Assembly (NCBI GenBank): GCA_002151545.1
Contig: CP021237.1
Coordinates: forward strand, 992,001-1,056,000
Direction of reading: 5' to 3'
DNA from: Sphingobacteriaceae bacterium GW460-11-11-14-LB5
GTDB lineage: Bacteria > Bacteroidota > Bacteroidia > Sphingobacteriales > Sphingobacteriaceae
DNA: 64,000 nucleotides
Shown here in pieces: positions 27,419 through 36,398 of the stretch. The notes below the pieces were generated by a model. The model was not told the DNA's origin and ran no database searches. It saw only the letters and a program-made list of their open reading frames with translations. The stretch's first letter is position 1. Every line of letters starts with the position of its first letter. The translations under genes and the position numbers were made by a program.

Positions 27419-28099
27419 ATGATACAACTTAATAACATCGAAAAATATTACGCAAACAAAGGCATTAAAAATTATGTGTTGCGTTTAGTTACCACCAGTA
27501 TTAAACAAGGTGAATTTGTTTCCATTATGGGCCCATCGGGTGCGGGGAAATCTACTTTGCTTAATATTATTGGCATGCTTGAAGAGCCAACTTATGGTTC
27601 GTATGAATTTCTGGGAGAGAATGTAACCTCGTTAAATGAGCGCAAACGCATTGAACTTTACCGAAATCACATTGGTTTTGTTTTTCAGGCTTACCACTTG
27701 ATTGATGAAATGACCGTTTACGAAAATATTGAAGCCCCGCTACTATATAAAAAAGTGGGTAGCGCCGAGCGGGCCAGTAGAATTGCCGACCTGTTAGACC
27801 GTTTTAATATTGTGGCCAAAAAAGATTTATTCCCGAATCAACTTTCGGGCGGGCAACAGCAATTGGTTGGTATTGCAAGGGCATTGGCCGCGCAACCATC
27901 CATTATTTTAGCAGACGAGCCAACCGGTAACCTCCAATCGGCGCAGGCAGATGAGATCATGACCCTGTTTAAAAAGTTAAATCAGGAAGATGGCATTACC
28001 ATTATTCAGGTTACGCACTCCGAAAAAAATGCGCAATATGGAAACAGGATTTTGCACATTGCCGATGGTGTAGTAAAAGAAGACGTAGCGGTAGCCTAA
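27419..28099 (+). CDS. ABC transporter ATPase with changed signature and D-loop
   Basis: 226 residues of the MacB/LolD type. Walker A (GPSGAGKS, 38-45), Q-loop FVFQA, Walker B (ILADEP, E167) and the H-loop VTHS are intact. The signature reads LSGGQQQLVGIARAL where the usual Arg is Leu149, and the D-loop reads GNLQS, with Gln173 in place of Asp. It is the last gene of the exporter cluster, before a strong terminator. It may be a partner with altered ATPase coupling, possibly forming a heterodimer with the canonical ATPase at 16619; this is inference. Confidence 0.9.
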   Translation: MIQLNNIEKYYANKGIKNYVLRLVTTSIKQGEFVSIMGPSGAGKSTLLNIIGMLEEPTYGSYEFLGENVTSLNERKRIELYRNHIGFVFQAYHLIDEMTVYENIEAPLLYKKVGSAERASRIADLLDRFNIVAKKDLFPNQLSGGQQQLVGIARALAAQPSIILADEPTGNLQSAQADEIMTLFKKLNQEDGITIIQVTHSEKNAQYGNRILHIADGVVKEDVAVA

Positions 28100-28107
28100 A
28101 CTAAATG

Positions 28108-28147
28108 AAAAAATCGGGATGTGCATTTAAACGCATCCCGATTTTTT
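28108..28147. terminator. Bidirectional Rho-independent terminator
   Basis: The stem ATCGGGATGTG / CGCATCCCGAT is flanked by an A-run on the left and a T-run on the right, so it can end both the exporter operon (+) and the fucose operon (-). Confidence 0.9.
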
Positions 28148-28154
28148 ATTAAAA

Positions 28155-30584
28155 TTATTTAAAATCTGAAAGCGCAAGTTTATAAACCCCACCGGCCTTG
28201 GTTTGCAGTTTTGCTGTTTTATTTTGATAACGGATTAAACATTCACCACCGTTTTTCGCAACGATAGTAATTGTAGAAATACTGTTGTTGTGCCATTGCA
28301 TATCGATCACAAAACCACCTCTGGCAACCAGGCCTTTTATATGGCCATCTTTCCACTGGCTTGGTAATGCGGGTAATAGCGCTATAAAATCTTCATGGCT
28401 TTGCATCAACATTTCAGTTATACCAGCAATTACACCAAAATTTCCATCTATCTGAAAAGGAGGGCAGGCATCAAAAAGGTTATGATAACTTCCACCACCT
28501 GCACTGTATTTGGTATCGGTATCATCCGTTGGCCGCAATTGAGCGTTTAGTATTTTAAATGCACGGTTACCGTCATTTAATCTTGCCCACAGTGCAATTT
28601 TCCAGGCGTATGTCCATCCTACACCAGCATCACCTCTAACTTCCAACGATTTTTTTACCGCCTCTGCCAATTCAGGTGTTTTATCTTTCGTAATCTGGTT
28701 GCCAGGGTAGAGTGCATACAAGTGCGATAAATGGCGATGCTGTACTTCCAGCTCTTTAAATTCATCTGCCCATTCCATTAATCTTCCATCCGAAGCTATT
28801 TTCGGGCCGGCGAGATTTAGTCTGGCATCATCCAGCTTTTTTATAAATTCAGCATCATCATTTTTTAAGATATTGGCTGCTTTTAATGTATTGCTAAATA
28901 ATTCGTAAATCACCTCCTGATCGTGGGTAGGCCCCATACTGATCTGAACTTTGGCACCATCAGGTGCTAAAAATGAATTTTCTGGCGATGGAGATGGACC
29001 TGATACCAATTTACCTGTTTTTGGATCTTTTACCAGCCAGTCTAAGTAAAATTTGCTTGCTTCTTTGAGGATAGGAAATACCTTAGTTAAATAATTTTTA
29101 TCCTTCGTAAAGGCATAATGTTCCCACAAATGCTGACAGATCCATCCACCACCGCCTACATGCATGCCCCAGCTGGGATGTTCTCCCGGAGAAGTATAAC
29201 CCCAAACATTTGTAATGGGATGTAATACCCAGCCATTCATTTGGTATTGGATTTTCGCAGTACGCTTGCCTGGTTCTAAAAGTGACGAAACCAGATCAAC
29301 CAGCTGCTCCTGGCATTCGGAAAGGTTAGTTACTTCTGCTGGCCAGTAATTCATCTGAACATTAATATCGGTATGGTAATCGCCATTCCATGGCGTTTGT
29401 ATCTGATTGGCCCAAATACCCTGCAAATTGGCAGGCAGGCTTCCTTTGCGCGATGATGATAATAAAAGATAGCGTCCATATTGATAGTAAAGACCATAAA
29501 GAGCCGATTCATTTTGGCTTTGTACATTTTTGGTCATCAACTCATTTGTAGGAAGATTATTCGTACTGTTATTTAACGTTAAAGAGGATCTTTTTGTAAA
29601 AGATGAAAAATCTGCTACATGCCTTTTGCGTAATAATTCATAATTTTTGGCAGCTGCTTTTTGGGTTATAACATTTAATTCACTTTCAAAATTCGCATTG
29701 GTATAATCCGGATAATGCAAATGGTAATTTGTAGCGGCCGTTAATATGATGGTAACCGAAGTGGCTTTGGTTACCTGTAAGGAATTTCCGTTGATTTTTA
29801 TTGTTCCGCCTGTAAGTTGTGGTATAGCATAAGCTTTGTAGCGCATTCCATCACCATCTTTACCGTTATTTAAAATCCCGCTCATTATTAAACGACCGTT
29901 TTTGGCCACGGTATTAAATCTTTCGGGCCTGTTTAGCGATAATGAAAAGGATAAAGCATTAGGTTTGTCGGCCGTTAGCCTAATCACCAAAGCCCGATCG
30001 GGATAACTCGAGAAAACTTCTCTCTTGTATTTAACGCCATCTTGCTCGTATCTGGTTAATGCTACCCCCGTAATCAGGTCTAGTTCGCGGTAATAATTCT
30101 TAAAAGTAGATTTTTTTCCAAAATCCAGCCATAAATCACCCAGTGTTTGGTAGCAGCCAAAAGGTACATTTGCACCATTTCCCTGTCCAGAGCCTTTACC
30201 CTTGCATACCTGGGTTTTGTTGGTCAATGCTGCGGCTTCCTTATATTTTCCTGCGAAAAGGAGATTTCTTATTTCGGGGATGTATTTTGCTGCTTCCGGG
30301 TTATCACTATCCTGCGGACTCCCGCTCCATAAAGATTTTTCGTTAAGTTGTATTCGTTCCTGGTTTACATCTCCGAATACCATTGCCCCTAAAAACCCAT
30401 TGCCAATTGGCAGTGCCTTTAACCATTCAGGATCACTTTTCCAGCCATTTGGATTGTCTTTTGTACTCGCGTTAGCAGGACTGGTATACCAGATTTTGTC
30501 ATGCTGGTTCGACTGGGATAACACTTTTTTTGAGCTAAATATGATCAGCAGCAAAAGCAGGAAGGGTAGTATTTTCTTTATCAT
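28155..30584 (-). CDS. Glycoside hydrolase family 95, alpha-L-fucosidase
   Basis: 809 residues with an N-terminal signal peptide (about 1-24). The N-terminal beta domain begins WYTSPANAS and has the family motif LPIGNGFLGAMVFG (58-71). In the (alpha/alpha)6 domain the catalytic region is visible: DINVQMNYWPAE (406-417), SPSPENSF with the probable catalytic acid E535, and CPPFQIDGNFG with D713. GH95 enzymes are inverting and mostly cut alpha-1,2-linked L-fucose; L-galactosidase activity also occurs in the family. It is last in the six-gene fucose operon. Confidence 0.93.
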   Translation of the reverse strand: MIKKILPFLLLLLIIFSSKKVLSQSNQHDKIWYTSPANASTKDNPNGWKSDPEWLKALPIGNGFLGAMVFGDVNQERIQLNEKSLWSGSPQDSDNPEAAKYIPEIRNLLFAGKYKEAAALTNKTQVCKGKGSGQGNGANVPFGCYQTLGDLWLDFGKKSTFKNYYRELDLITGVALTRYEQDGVKYKREVFSSYPDRALVIRLTADKPNALSFSLSLNRPERFNTVAKNGRLIMSGILNNGKDGDGMRYKAYAIPQLTGGTIKINGNSLQVTKATSVTIILTAATNYHLHYPDYTNANFESELNVITQKAAAKNYELLRKRHVADFSSFTKRSSLTLNNSTNNLPTNELMTKNVQSQNESALYGLYYQYGRYLLLSSSRKGSLPANLQGIWANQIQTPWNGDYHTDINVQMNYWPAEVTNLSECQEQLVDLVSSLLEPGKRTAKIQYQMNGWVLHPITNVWGYTSPGEHPSWGMHVGGGGWICQHLWEHYAFTKDKNYLTKVFPILKEASKFYLDWLVKDPKTGKLVSGPSPSPENSFLAPDGAKVQISMGPTHDQEVIYELFSNTLKAANILKNDDAEFIKKLDDARLNLAGPKIASDGRLMEWADEFKELEVQHRHLSHLYALYPGNQITKDKTPELAEAVKKSLEVRGDAGVGWTYAWKIALWARLNDGNRAFKILNAQLRPTDDTDTKYSAGGGSYHNLFDACPPFQIDGNFGVIAGITEMLMQSHEDFIALLPALPSQWKDGHIKGLVARGGFVIDMQWHNNSISTITIVAKNGGECLIRYQNKTAKLQTKAGGVYKLALSDFK

Positions 30585-30613
30585 AAGTAGTTATTGAGCT
30601 ATTTATTGTAAGA

Positions 30614-31063
30614 TTAATCATGGTGAAAAACCTCTTCCATAGCACTCCAGGTTTCACCTTTTGCGGCGGCATCGGGCAAAGGGATTTGACTTGGTGCAGT
30701 TTCTTTCCACCAGCGTTGCGTAGTGGTGTCAGCTGCCATCTTTTTCATGTCGGCAGCAAAATCAGTTCCGGTATATTCGAAGTAGCTAAAAAGATATGGT
30801 TTGCCTTCAATTTCTTTTAAATAAATGGAATAATTATGAATGTTGCATTCGGTTATTTTTTTTAATACCCCTGGCCAGGCTGCTGTATGTAACTTTTTGT
30901 AATAAGCCATTTTTTCGGGTTTCAGTCCTGTAATACTGCCATAACGTAATACTTTGTTTGCTGTATTTGATGATTTGCTATCATTTTTTGCAGGTGGGTT
31001 ACAGGCGGAGGCCATTAGCACGAAGGCTAATGCCAGGAAATACATTGCTTTTAAAATTTTCAT
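30614..31063 (-). CDS. L-fucose/L-rhamnose mutarotase-like lipoprotein
   Basis: 149 residues. A signal sequence ends in LMASAC, a lipobox, so the protein should be lipid-anchored in the envelope. The mature part is the ferredoxin-like L-rhamnose mutarotase family (RYGSITGLKPEKMAYYKKLH, AAWPGVLKKI, IHNYSIYLKE, ATTQRWW-like DTTTQRWW). These enzymes interconvert sugar anomers. In this operon L-fucose released by the fucosidases is the likely substrate. Most studied members are cytoplasmic, so the exported form is unusual. It sits 29 bp before GH95. Confidence 0.88.
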   Translation of the reverse strand: MKILKAMYFLALAFVLMASACNPPAKNDSKSSNTANKVLRYGSITGLKPEKMAYYKKLHTAAWPGVLKKITECNIHNYSIYLKEIEGKPYLFSYFEYTGTDFAADMKKMAADTTTQRWWKETAPSQIPLPDAAAKGETWSAMEEVFHHD

Positions 31064-31086
31064 ATTTGCCTTTTTTAAATATCGGT

Positions 31087-32427
31087 TTATTTAACAATTG
31101 GAATATTTTCGGTGTTTCCGTTTAATTCCAGCACCACAATATAATCTGACTGGCTGGCCTGGTTAGCAGGAAGCTGCACTGAAATATCATCCTTATGCAC
31201 TACATTAACAGGTTGTTTATCTAACAGGTACGCTTTTTTAACTTTTAAACCTGGGATAGTTTTTAAACTAAGCTTAGTCAGGCTGGAATTTAATACATGC
31301 AGGTAGATTTTATTTCCTTTTCTGGTGGTAGCATATTCACCATTAGGCTGGTAGGGGCCACCTAAAGTACCATAAATGGCTTCGCCATTGGTTTTTAACC
31401 AATCGCCAATTTCTTTTAAACGTTCTATCTGGCGGGCTTCAATTCTACCATCTGGCATCGGACCAACATTTAATAAAAGATTGCCATTGCCACCTGCCGT
31501 TTTCGAAATAATCTCGAGGCACTGTTTTAAGGGTTTCATTTTATCATTTGCTTTCCAGGCCCATTGGTTACAAATCGTAAAACAGCTTTCCCAGGGCATT
31601 TGCATATTTAATTTTCCTACTACTTGTTCAGGCGTGTCGTAATCACCTATCATTTTAGAAACATCAATGTTTTTATTCTCCAATGCGGCAAACTCTTTTC
31701 CCAATCGGTTATTGATAATGATGGTTGGTTTTAAATTTTTGAGATAGGCATACAGGTCTTTACCCATTTCGTCTGTCCAGGGTTTTTCCCATTGCCCATC
31801 AAACCAGAGCATATAAGGATCATATTTGGTAATGAGTTCTTTTAACTGGTTTTTCATATACACCACATAACGGCTCATGTCTGATTTGGGATCAATCGTT
31901 TGGTTTTTTGGCGAGTGGATTGGGTAATCAGGATGGTGCCAGTCTAATACCGAGTAATAAATACAGAATTTAATCCCCTGTTTTTTACAGGCTTCATTTA
32001 ATGCGCCAACAATATCTTTCTTGTATGGTGTGTTGGTGATGTTAAAGTCGGTATAGGCTGTTGGCCATAAACAGAACCCATCGTGATGACGAGCGGTAAT
32101 GGTGAGGTATTTCATTCCGGCATCTTTTGCTGTTTTTACAATTGCATCGGCGTCAAACAGAACCGGATTGAATTCTTTATAAAGATTGTCATAATCTTCC
32201 GTTGGAACCTGCTCACCACGGCTCCAGCCAATTTCGGTGCCGCGTAAACTTACCGGCCCCCAGTGAATAAACATGCCGAAGCGTTTATCCATAAAATCGT
32301 TTATTGGCGACGGTTTATTATTTTTGGATTGCGCAGCAACCTGTAAAGCCATTGTAAAGGCTAAAACGCATACTAAAGTGATACGGTTAATGATTTTGTA
32401 GGGTAAGGGATATTTGAATTGTATCAT
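31087..32427 (-). CDS. Glycoside hydrolase family 29, alpha-L-fucosidase
   Basis: 446 residues. The N terminus has a Sec-type signal peptide (about 1-33, cut near VAAQS). The catalytic barrel shows RFGMFIHWGPVSL (49-61), TARHHDGFCLWPT (111-123) and PYMLWFDGQW with the probable nucleophile D210. GH29 enzymes are retaining fucosidases. The length suits a short member with only the catalytic barrel and a small beta domain. It precedes the mutarotase by 23 bp. Confidence 0.94.
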   Translation of the reverse strand: MIQFKYPLPYKIINRITLVCVLAFTMALQVAAQSKNNKPSPINDFMDKRFGMFIHWGPVSLRGTEIGWSRGEQVPTEDYDNLYKEFNPVLFDADAIVKTAKDAGMKYLTITARHHDGFCLWPTAYTDFNITNTPYKKDIVGALNEACKKQGIKFCIYYSVLDWHHPDYPIHSPKNQTIDPKSDMSRYVVYMKNQLKELITKYDPYMLWFDGQWEKPWTDEMGKDLYAYLKNLKPTIIINNRLGKEFAALENKNIDVSKMIGDYDTPEQVVGKLNMQMPWESCFTICNQWAWKANDKMKPLKQCLEIISKTAGGNGNLLLNVGPMPDGRIEARQIERLKEIGDWLKTNGEAIYGTLGGPYQPNGEYATTRKGNKIYLHVLNSSLTKLSLKTIPGLKVKKAYLLDKQPVNVVHKDDISVQLPANQASQSDYIVVLELNGNTENIPIVK

Positions 32428-32512
32428 ATATTTAATTTTTTTAAATGTTATTTATTAACTGCCTAGTTTGATTTACTTATGGTGCTATAGTTTTTCCTAA
32501 TTAATGTACACA

Positions 32513-34165
32513 TTATTTAAAATAAACATACAAGACACCCATTATGGCCAATAAAAGCACCGATAGAAATTTGTAGTTTCCAATACCGCTCCAGCCTTTG
32601 CTTTTCAGCGGTTCCCAAATAGAGGTCCAATACAAGGTTTCACTTTGAGCGGTGTGTTTCACCGGATAGATGTGAGAAAATACCACCTGGATCAACACAC
32701 AGATGCAGAACAGGTAAAAAGCCATCATCATGAAGGGGATTTGACCAATTATCGTTTCTGTTCCATAAACTTTGTTTACCACAAAAACACCAGCGCCAAT
32801 AATGGAGCCCAGCAGTAAAGTATATTGCGCCCCTTTTGCAGATGCTTTTTTCCAGAATACGCCCAATAAGAACACGCAGGTGATGGGAGGGGCAATATGT
32901 GCGATTACATCGTTGATGCCATTGAAAAGACTTTCGTAGCTATTTAGTAACGGCAACAGGCCTATTGAAACGGTTAAGGCAATACCCGCCGACCAACGAC
33001 CTACGCTCACTAATTTTTTATCGCTGGTTTCGGGTTTAAATCTTTTATATAAATCATAACTGCTTAGCGTAGCGATAGAATTTAAGGCACCTGCAATTTG
33101 ACTCATTAAACCTGATAATAATGCGGCCACCAAAATACCTACCAATCCTTTTGGCAAAAGCTGGGTAATCATTAAAGTATAAATGCCTTTGGTGTTTAAT
33201 ACGGTTTCACCGTTACTACCAACAGTTTGTAAACTCGATAAATCCATCGTGCCCGATTTATATAAGATATAGGCAAATAAACCAGGAAGCACGAAAATAA
33301 ATACCGGTAAAATTTTGATAAAGCCACAAAATAACGAGCCTACACGGGCATGGTTTTCGTCTTTTGCACCTAAAACACGCTGCACAATAGTTTGATCGGC
33401 GCACCAATACCAGATACCCAAAACGGGATAGCCTAAAAATACGGCTATCCAGCTCATTCCGCTTTTATCGCCAATCGGGCGTATCATACTGAGTTTATCC
33501 ATGGCATTTTCTTTCTGTAGTATCGCCGTCATATGATCCCAGCCGCCAACTTTATTCCAGGCAAAATAGGTAATGATAATGGCGCCGGTAATGAGCACCA
33601 AGCTTTGTATGGTTTCGGTAACGACTACAGCCCTTAAGCCACCTATAATCGTATATAGTCCGGTTAGTAAGGCGATTACCACTATGCTTACATACATGTC
33701 GATGCCAAATAGGGTTTCGAGTACGATACCACCTGCTAAAAAAGAAAAGGCAATGTGAATAATGATGGCCGATAGAATGGAGATGAATGCCAGCCAATCT
33801 CTGCAGGCGCGGTTATATCTTCGTTCTAAAAAATCAGGTAAAGTAGAAATGCCCGAACGGATATAAAAAGGAATAAATAACAAGGCTAAAAGAATGAGGG
33901 TAAAGGCCGCCATCCATTCAAAATTGCCATTTAAAAGCCCGCTGTCAAATCCACTCTGTGCCAAACTTACCAAATGGAGGCACGAAATGTTTGTTGCAAA
34001 TAATGCCAGACCAATCATAGGCCATTTCAAGGTTTTGCCTGCCAAAAAATATTCACCACTGGTGGTTTCTTCGTTTTTCTTTTTTCGCGTTCCGGTCCAT
34101 AAACCTATGGTTACAATAAAAAGTATATAGGCAATGGTAATTACAATATCGGTTGTACTGATCAT
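32513..34165 (-). CDS. Sodium:solute symporter, probable L-fucose uptake
   Basis: 550 residues with about 14 predicted membrane helices, an SSS/SGLT-type protein. Typical motifs are GEYFLAGKTLKWPMIGLALFA-like text (the N-terminal GEYFLAGK), FLERRYNRACRDW and GGLRAVVVTETIQSLV in helix 5-6. SSS proteins bring sugars into the cell with Na+. Its place between fucosidase and fuconate dehydratase genes supports L-fucose as substrate; this is inferred from context. Confidence 0.9.
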   Translation of the reverse strand: MISTTDIVITIAYILFIVTIGLWTGTRKKKNEETTSGEYFLAGKTLKWPMIGLALFATNISCLHLVSLAQSGFDSGLLNGNFEWMAAFTLILLALLFIPFYIRSGISTLPDFLERRYNRACRDWLAFISILSAIIIHIAFSFLAGGIVLETLFGIDMYVSIVVIALLTGLYTIIGGLRAVVVTETIQSLVLITGAIIITYFAWNKVGGWDHMTAILQKENAMDKLSMIRPIGDKSGMSWIAVFLGYPVLGIWYWCADQTIVQRVLGAKDENHARVGSLFCGFIKILPVFIFVLPGLFAYILYKSGTMDLSSLQTVGSNGETVLNTKGIYTLMITQLLPKGLVGILVAALLSGLMSQIAGALNSIATLSSYDLYKRFKPETSDKKLVSVGRWSAGIALTVSIGLLPLLNSYESLFNGINDVIAHIAPPITCVFLLGVFWKKASAKGAQYTLLLGSIIGAGVFVVNKVYGTETIIGQIPFMMMAFYLFCICVLIQVVFSHIYPVKHTAQSETLYWTSIWEPLKSKGWSGIGNYKFLSVLLLAIMGVLYVYFK

Positions 34166-34182
34166 ATTTGGTTAGATTTTGG

Positions 34183-35403
34183 TTATTTTAAATCACAGCT
34201 ACTTCCTGCCTCTTGCGGGGTAATGTAAACGCCCTTTTCAATTTTAATCGGATGTTTAAAATGTTGTTTTAAATGGGGGATATGTTCCAGAAATAAAGCT
34301 TCGTGCCCCATAGCAATGTGGTTAAAAAGTACCAGATGCTGATGTAATTGTCCCATGTCGCCAACGTGGGGTACTACGGGTACGCCAAATTTTTTACATA
34401 ACAGACTAATCGTGATGAACTCACTAACACCGCCTACACGCACGGCATCTACCTGGGCAAAACCCGTACAGCCAGTTTGCAGGTAGTTTTTAAAAATAAT
34501 GCGGTTGGGTACATGTTCCCCTAAAGCCAGTTTAACGGGCGCAATTTCTCTGGCCAAAGTCTGGTGCGCCAATACATCATCCGGGTGTGTAGGTTCTTCA
34601 ACCCAAAAAGGATTCATATTTTTAAGCTCATTACATATTGAAATGGCTTGTGGCAGGGTCCATTGCTGGTTGGCATCTAACATTACTTTTGAGCTTTCGC
34701 CGGCAACTTCGCGTACAATGTTTGCCCTTCTGATATCACGTTTGGGGTCAGCTGATCCTACTTTAAGTTTCATTGCGGTAAAACCATTGGCAATAGCTTT
34801 TTTGCAGTTTTCGCGTACTTTTTCATCATCGTAATTAAACCAGCCCACAGAAGTGTCGTAGCCTGGATAACCGGTATCGAGAATACCTTCCCTCGATTTT
34901 TTTGAATCCGTTTGGCTTTGCAGCATGGCTATCGCCTCTTCCTTAGTGAGTACATCTTCCAGGTAGGAGAGATCGAGGGTATTTACAATTTCTTCGGGAC
35001 TTAAATCAATCAGGAGTTTCCATAGTGGTACACCTCTTTTTTTTGCCCACAAATCGTAACAGGCATTGGTTACGGAAGCTAAGCCTAAATGTACAACACC
35101 TTTGTGCGGCCCCAACCATCTAAATTGCTGTTCGTTTGATAGGGTGCGAAAAGTCTGCCCAAAATCGCTCATCAATTCTTCAATATCCTGTCCTTTTAGC
35201 TTATTGGCATAAAACTGAGCAGCATTGCAAACCAAATCGTTCCCCGCGCCCAGCGTAAAGGCTAATCCTGTTCCTGTAATGCCATTCTCGTTGGTTAAGT
35301 TGGTAACTGCATAGGAGTATTGAGGGTCTTTGTGGATGGCATCACTGCCCGCACCGGTTGATAGTTCAAATCGTTTGTCGCTAATTTCTATTTTATTTAT
35401 CAT
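34183..35403 (-). CDS. L-fuconate dehydratase, enolase superfamily
   Basis: 406 residues. The C-terminal barrel has the mandelate-racemase-type residues: MKLKVG (K212, K214), MLDANQQW (D243), WVEEPTHPDD (E269), LGEHVPNR (E296), PHVGDMGQLHQH and FLEH. This pattern fits L-fuconate dehydratase, which makes 2-keto-3-deoxy-L-fuconate. It lies 14 bp after the SDR gene and 17 bp before the symporter gene, in the fucose operon. Other acid-sugar dehydratases of the family are less likely in this context. Confidence 0.87.
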   Translation of the reverse strand: MINKIEISDKRFELSTGAGSDAIHKDPQYSYAVTNLTNENGITGTGLAFTLGAGNDLVCNAAQFYANKLKGQDIEELMSDFGQTFRTLSNEQQFRWLGPHKGVVHLGLASVTNACYDLWAKKRGVPLWKLLIDLSPEEIVNTLDLSYLEDVLTKEEAIAMLQSQTDSKKSREGILDTGYPGYDTSVGWFNYDDEKVRENCKKAIANGFTAMKLKVGSADPKRDIRRANIVREVAGESSKVMLDANQQWTLPQAISICNELKNMNPFWVEEPTHPDDVLAHQTLAREIAPVKLALGEHVPNRIIFKNYLQTGCTGFAQVDAVRVGGVSEFITISLLCKKFGVPVVPHVGDMGQLHQHLVLFNHIAMGHEALFLEHIPHLKQHFKHPIKIEKGVYITPQEAGSSCDLK

Positions 35404-35417
35404 GTTCGTAATCTGGA

Positions 35418-36182
35418 TTATATGATGGTTCTATACCCCAATTCGGCGCCACCGCTTACCGGTAAAATGGTTCCTGTTATAAATCTGGCTGCATCGCTCA
35501 GTAAGAATAGGCAGGCATCTGCAATTACGTCGCCAGCCGGCATACCACCTAAAGGTTGAAGTTTATCTAAGTAATGCTGTATTTCTTCTTTGTTCGGTTG
35601 TTCTTTGCTCCATAACTGTAAGGTTGGGGTATTAATCGCCGCAGGCGAAACCGCATTTACACGTATTTGGTACGGTGCATAATCTAAGGCCATGGCCTTC
35701 GTGAGGGCATTAATTGCGCCCTTTGTGGCTACGTAGGCTGCATGATTGTCCTGCCCGATAGTACCTACCATCGAGCTGGTATTTAAAATACAACCCTTTG
35801 TTTTTTTTAGCTGCTCGATGCCATAACGGGTGGTATATAAAATGCTCTTTAAGTTAACATTCATCAACAAGTCCCACTCCGCATCTGTGGTTTGATCAAG
35901 TGTTTTTGAAGGATGTGCAATCCCCGCATTATTATGGATGGCATCTATATTGCCAAACTTTTGAATGATGGTTTCAAAAGCAGCAGCCACTTCATTTTCA
36001 TTAACCAGGTTGCAGGTTATGGCTATTTTTTGCGCGGTTTCAAGCTCGTTTAGTTTGCTTTCGGCTATTGGGTTTTTATCCAGGATACAAACAGTAGCAC
36101 CAGCCTTTGAATAGGCTTTTGCACATTCCCAGCCAATACCATCGGCACCTCCTGTGAGTATAATAATTTTATGATGAAGCAT
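35418..36182 (-). CDS. SDR oxidoreductase of fucose catabolism
   Basis: 254 residues, a classical short-chain dehydrogenase. The cofactor loop is TGGADGIG (10-17), followed by D/N motifs (HNNAGIAHP) and the catalytic pair Y..K in AAYVATKGAINAL with Ser in NTSSMVG. As first gene of the operon it could be L-fucose dehydrogenase (first step) or 2-keto-3-deoxy-L-fuconate dehydrogenase (after the dehydratase). Sequence alone does not decide. Confidence 0.85.
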   Translation of the reverse strand: MLHHKIIILTGGADGIGWECAKAYSKAGATVCILDKNPIAESKLNELETAQKIAITCNLVNENEVAAAFETIIQKFGNIDAIHNNAGIAHPSKTLDQTTDAEWDLLMNVNLKSILYTTRYGIEQLKKTKGCILNTSSMVGTIGQDNHAAYVATKGAINALTKAMALDYAPYQIRVNAVSPAAINTPTLQLWSKEQPNKEEIQHYLDKLQPLGGMPAGDVIADACLFLLSDAARFITGTILPVSGGAELGYRTII

Positions 36183-36398
36183 GTTGATTAATTCGGTTAG
36201 TATTTGTAATAGCTAATTTATTAAGGAAAAAAGAGATAAACTGAGGTATAATTTGCTAATAGTGATGTTATATTAGCTTAATTATTAAATTTGTCTATCG
36301 TTATTGGTAATTTAGGATGCTAAATCAGAAATGAGTTCCTCCTAACCAAATAACTGACATATTGCCAAACTGATGGTCAAGAAAATAACCTGTATCAA
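36183..36398. promoter_or_regulatory. Divergent promoter region fucose operon / AraC regulator
   Basis: 216 AT-rich bp between two divergent genes. TAAATTTG at 36286-36293 fits a -7 box toward the regulator. No good box toward the operon was found, which fits a promoter that needs an activator. Confidence 0.45.
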
